Of a DNA stretch of 5,682 nt, positions 3,359 to 5,682 are shown in pieces. This DNA is from CAKRHR01 sp964423195. GTDB lineage: Bacteria > Bacillota > Clostridia > Lachnospirales > Lachnospiraceae. The notes beneath the pieces are model-generated. The model searched no databases. It saw only the letters and a list, made by a program, of their open reading frames with translations, and was not told the DNA's origin. A program made the translations under genes and the position numbers. The stretch is taken from the NCBI GenBank assembly GCA_964423195.1, contig CAYRDY010000112.1:1-5682 (forward strand), read 5' to 3'. Every line of letters starts with the position of its first letter. Position 1 is the first letter of the stretch.

Positions 3359-5682
3359 ATGTCAGTAAGAATTGCTCTAGCGGGCAATCCGAACAGCGGG
3401 AAGACGACACTGTTTAATTCGCTGACGGGCTCGAATCAGTTCGTCGGCAACTGGCCGGGCGTCACCGTGGAGAAAAAAGAGGGGAGACTCAAAGGGCACA
3501 AGGATGTGGTTATCACGGATCTGCCGGGGATCTATTCCCTGTCGCCATACACACTGGAGGAAGTTGTGGCGAGGAATTATCTGATTCAGGAAAAGCCCGA
3601 CGCGATCCTGAATATCGTGGACGGCACGAATCTTGAGAGGAATCTCTATCTGACCACACAGCTGATGGAACTGGGCGTGCCGCTGGTGGTCGCCGTCAAT
3701 ATGATGGATGTCGTCAAGAAAAATGGCGATAAGATCGATGTACATAAATTGTCCGAGAAGTTGGGCTGCAACGTCGTCGAGATCTCCGCGCTCAAGGGAA
3801 CAGGTATCGACAAGGCGGCGACGGCGGCCGTGGAAGCGGCGAAGGGCGGAAGTTCGGTGTGTCCGCACACGTTTTCGCCGGAAGTTGAGAGCGTTTTGGA
3901 GGAGATCGAGGACAGGCTAGGCGGGGTGCCGGAGGAGCAGAAGCGTTTCTTTGCCGTGAAATTGTTTGAGCGCGACGACAAGATCGGCGACAGTTTGAGT
4001 GATGTGCCGAATGTCGAGGAATTGATCGCCCAGCTTGAGAGGGAGATGGACGACGACGCGGAGAGCATCATCACCAATGAGCGCTACACCTATATCGCCT
4101 CGATCATTGACAAAGTATACAAGAAGAAAAATAAGGGTGAGCTATCCATTTCCGATAAGATTGACCGGATTGTGACGAACCGTTTCCTGGCGCTGCCGAT
4201 TTTTGCGGTAGTCATGATCATCGTATATTATGTCTCAGTGACCAGTGTCGGCACGGTTTTTACCGACTGGGCAAATGACGGCGTGTTTGGCGACGGCTGG
4301 CATCTGTTCGGCATCGGCGGCTCCGCCTACGATGAGGCCATGTCCGAGTTTGCGGATGAAAATCTCTTTACAGATGCGCTTGCCGAGACCGTCTCAGGTG
4401 CTGTCGACGCCGGCGTGGTCGGCGCGGATGAGGTGATGGCCGCGATTGAGGACAGGGATTTCGGCGCGTTTGATGAGGCCTATGGCAGCTATGCTGACGC
4501 GCTTGCCGAGGGCGGCTTCGATATCTCGGAGATGGTTGACGCCTCGCTGGAGGGCGCGCCGGACACCTCAGAGTTCGGCATCTGGGTGCCGGGTATTCCG
4601 GTATTGGTCGAGCGCGGGCTGAATGCCATTCACTGCGCGGACTGGCTGCAGGGACTGATTCTTGACGGCATTGTCGGCGGCGTCGGCGCGGTACTCGGCT
4701 TTGTGCCGCAGATGCTCGTCCTGTTTATCTTTCTGGCATTTCTGGAGGGCTGCGGCTATATGGCGCGCGTCGCTTTCATTATGGACAGAATTTTCAGGAA
4801 ATTCGGCCTTTCCGGCAAGTCCTTCATTCCGATGCTGATCGGCTCGGGGTGCGGTGTTCCCGGAATTATGGCTTCGAGGACTATAGAGAATGACCGTGAC
4901 AGAAAAATGACCGTCATGACGACGACTTTTATTCCGTGCGGCGCGAAACTGCCGATCATCTCCATGATCGCGGTGGCGCTGTTCGGCGGCGCGTGGTGGG
5001 TCGGGCCGAGTTGCTATTTTTTGGGCATTGCCGCCATCGTCGTCTCCGGCATTATATTAAAGAAGACAAAGATGTTCGCCGGCGACCCGGCGCCGTTTGT
5101 CATGGAACTGCCGGCCTACCACTGGCCGACTGTCGGCAACGTGCTCCGTTCCATGTGGGAGCGTGCGTGGTCCTTCATCAAAAAGGCGGGAACCATTATC
5201 TTGCTCTCATCTATCGTTATCTGGCTGACTTCATCGATTGGCTTTGTGGACGGCGCGTTTGCGTTTGACCGCGAGATGGAGCTCGAGGACAGTCTTCTCG
5301 GCATGTTCGGCAATGGTATCAAGTGGATCTTCGCCCCGCTTGGATTTAACACAGCGAAGGCGGCGATCGCCACGGTGATGGGTTTGGTGGCGAAGGAAGA
5401 GGTCGTTGGCGTCTTCGGCGTCCTTGACTTTGAGGGCATGGCCCCGCTGGCCGGATATGCTTTTCTGGCGTTTAATCTGCTGTGCGCGCCTTGCTTCGCG
5501 GCCATCGGCGCGATCCGCCGAGAGATGAACAGCGCCAAGTGGACGATCTTTGCGATCGGTTATCAGAGCGTGTTTGCCTACTGTGTGTCGCTGGTGATCT
5601 ACCAGATCGGAAGCCTGGTGAGCGGCGGGGGATTTGGCATTGGCACAATCGCCGCGATCCTTGTGGTGATCGCGTTTATCTA
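3359..5682 (+). CDS. feoB: FeoB, GTP-dependent ferrous iron transporter (3' end outside window)
   Basis: The open frame has 774 codons without a stop and runs off the window. It encodes the inner-membrane Fe(II) transporter. The N-terminal G domain has all motifs: G1 GNPNSGKT (9-16), switch Thr36, DLPG (54-57), NMMD (114-117) and SALKGTG (143-149). A helical linker follows to about 270. The first membrane helix (about 277-300) is followed by an extra ~95-residue acidic segment (about 312-406) before the transport core. Conserved cysteines are Cys498 in GCGVPG, Cys527 in PCGAKLP, and Cys709/Cys712 in CAPC. GGAGG (3345-3349) lies nine bases before the chosen ATG. An earlier ATG at 3352 is in another frame and stops quickly. 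FeoA-1 and FeoA-2 upstream are its expected partners. The window ends just after a hydrophobic segment, so only a short C-terminal piece should be missing. Confidence 0.96.
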   Translation, partial: MSVRIALAGNPNSGKTTLFNSLTGSNQFVGNWPGVTVEKKEGRLKGHKDVVITDLPGIYSLSPYTLEEVVARNYLIQEKPDAILNIVDGTNLERNLYLTTQLMELGVPLVVAVNMMDVVKKNGDKIDVHKLSEKLGCNVVEISALKGTGIDKAATAAVEAAKGGSSVCPHTFSPEVESVLEEIEDRLGGVPEEQKRFFAVKLFERDDKIGDSLSDVPNVEELIAQLEREMDDDAESIITNERYTYIASIIDKVYKKKNKGELSISDKIDRIVTNRFLALPIFAVVMIIVYYVSVTSVGTVFTDWANDGVFGDGWHLFGIGGSAYDEAMSEFADENLFTDALAETVSGAVDAGVVGADEVMAAIEDRDFGAFDEAYGSYADALAEGGFDISEMVDASLEGAPDTSEFGIWVPGIPVLVERGLNAIHCADWLQGLILDGIVGGVGAVLGFVPQMLVLFIFLAFLEGCGYMARVAFIMDRIFRKFGLSGKSFIPMLIGSGCGVPGIMASRTIENDRDRKMTVMTTTFIPCGAKLPIISMIAVALFGGAWWVGPSCYFLGIAAIVVSGIILKKTKMFAGDPAPFVMELPAYHWPTVGNVLRSMWERAWSFIKKAGTIILLSSIVIWLTSSIGFVDGAFAFDREMELEDSLLGMFGNGIKWIFAPLGFNTAKAAIATVMGLVAKEEVVGVFGVLDFEGMAPLAGYAFLAFNLLCAPCFAAIGAIRREMNSAKWTIFAIGYQSVFAYCVSLVIYQIGSLVSGGGFGIGTIAAILVVIAFI

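Noticed and set aside
3352..3361. ATG at 3352 as the feoB start
   Set aside because: It is out of frame with FeoB, meets a stop after about 20 codons, and is only two bases from the ribosome binding site. The ATG at 3359 is correctly spaced and in frame.
3377..4077. Long - strand frames (3377-3868 and 3646-4077) opposite feoB
   Set aside because: The + strand here encodes the full FeoB G domain with motifs G1 to G5. The reverse frames are Ser- and His-rich shadows.
1..5682. CRISPR array, tRNA, rRNA, riboswitch or complete insertion sequence
   Set aside because: No regularly spaced repeats, cloverleaf, rRNA-like segments, known aptamer consensus or transposase with terminal inverted repeats were seen on either strand.

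Overview
The window looks like chromosomal DNA of a Gram-positive Clostridia-type Firmicute, probably Lachnospiraceae. This rests on strong AGGAGG-type ribosome binding sites, near-consensus TTGACA/TATAAT promoters, an OhrR that closely resembles the Bacillus family, an HPr protein with both His15 and Ser46, and a FeoB of the clostridial type with two separate FeoA proteins. The genus assignment is inference. The genes have fairly GC-rich third positions, while the regulatory gaps and the first ~300 bases are clearly more AT-rich.

Layout. Bases 1-259 contain no gene I can support, only ambiguous short open stretches on both strands. A near-consensus promoter (260-289) and a perfect 17-bp palindrome (307-323) precede a tight peroxide-defence operon on the + strand: thiol-type glutathione peroxidase (347-886), a short flavodoxin-like protein (888-1295) and an OhrR-family MarR repressor (1310-1756). 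An HPr-family phosphocarrier (1805-2074) follows and may be co-transcribed. A small two-helix membrane protein of unknown function lies on the - strand (2137-2439). The 2440-2621 gap holds its likely promoter and two hairpins followed by T-runs.

The right half is a ferrous-iron uptake locus on the + strand: promoter 2622-2650, leader with a possible 15-codon peptide, feoA-1 (2775-2987), feoA-2 (3022-3240), a 118-base regulatory gap, and feoB (3359 to beyond the window end). FeoB is the GTPase-coupled Fe(II) membrane transporter, and the FeoA proteins are small SH3-like partners.

The most notable signal is a repeated dyad of form GTTAG-N6-CTAAC. There are three copies around the feoA-1 promoter and two in the feoA-2/feoB gap. 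Each cluster sits at the same place relative to a promoter-like element. This suggests one metal-dependent repressor (DtxR/MntR-like by motif style, not present here) controlling two entry points to the feo genes. Other points of interest are the pairing of an OhrR regulator with a glutathione peroxidase and flavodoxin instead of Ohr, a possible resolving cysteine in that OhrR, and a ~95-residue highly acidic insert in FeoB after its first membrane helix. Iron uptake and peroxide defence being neighbours makes physiological sense (Fenton chemistry), but the sequence shows separate control signals for each.
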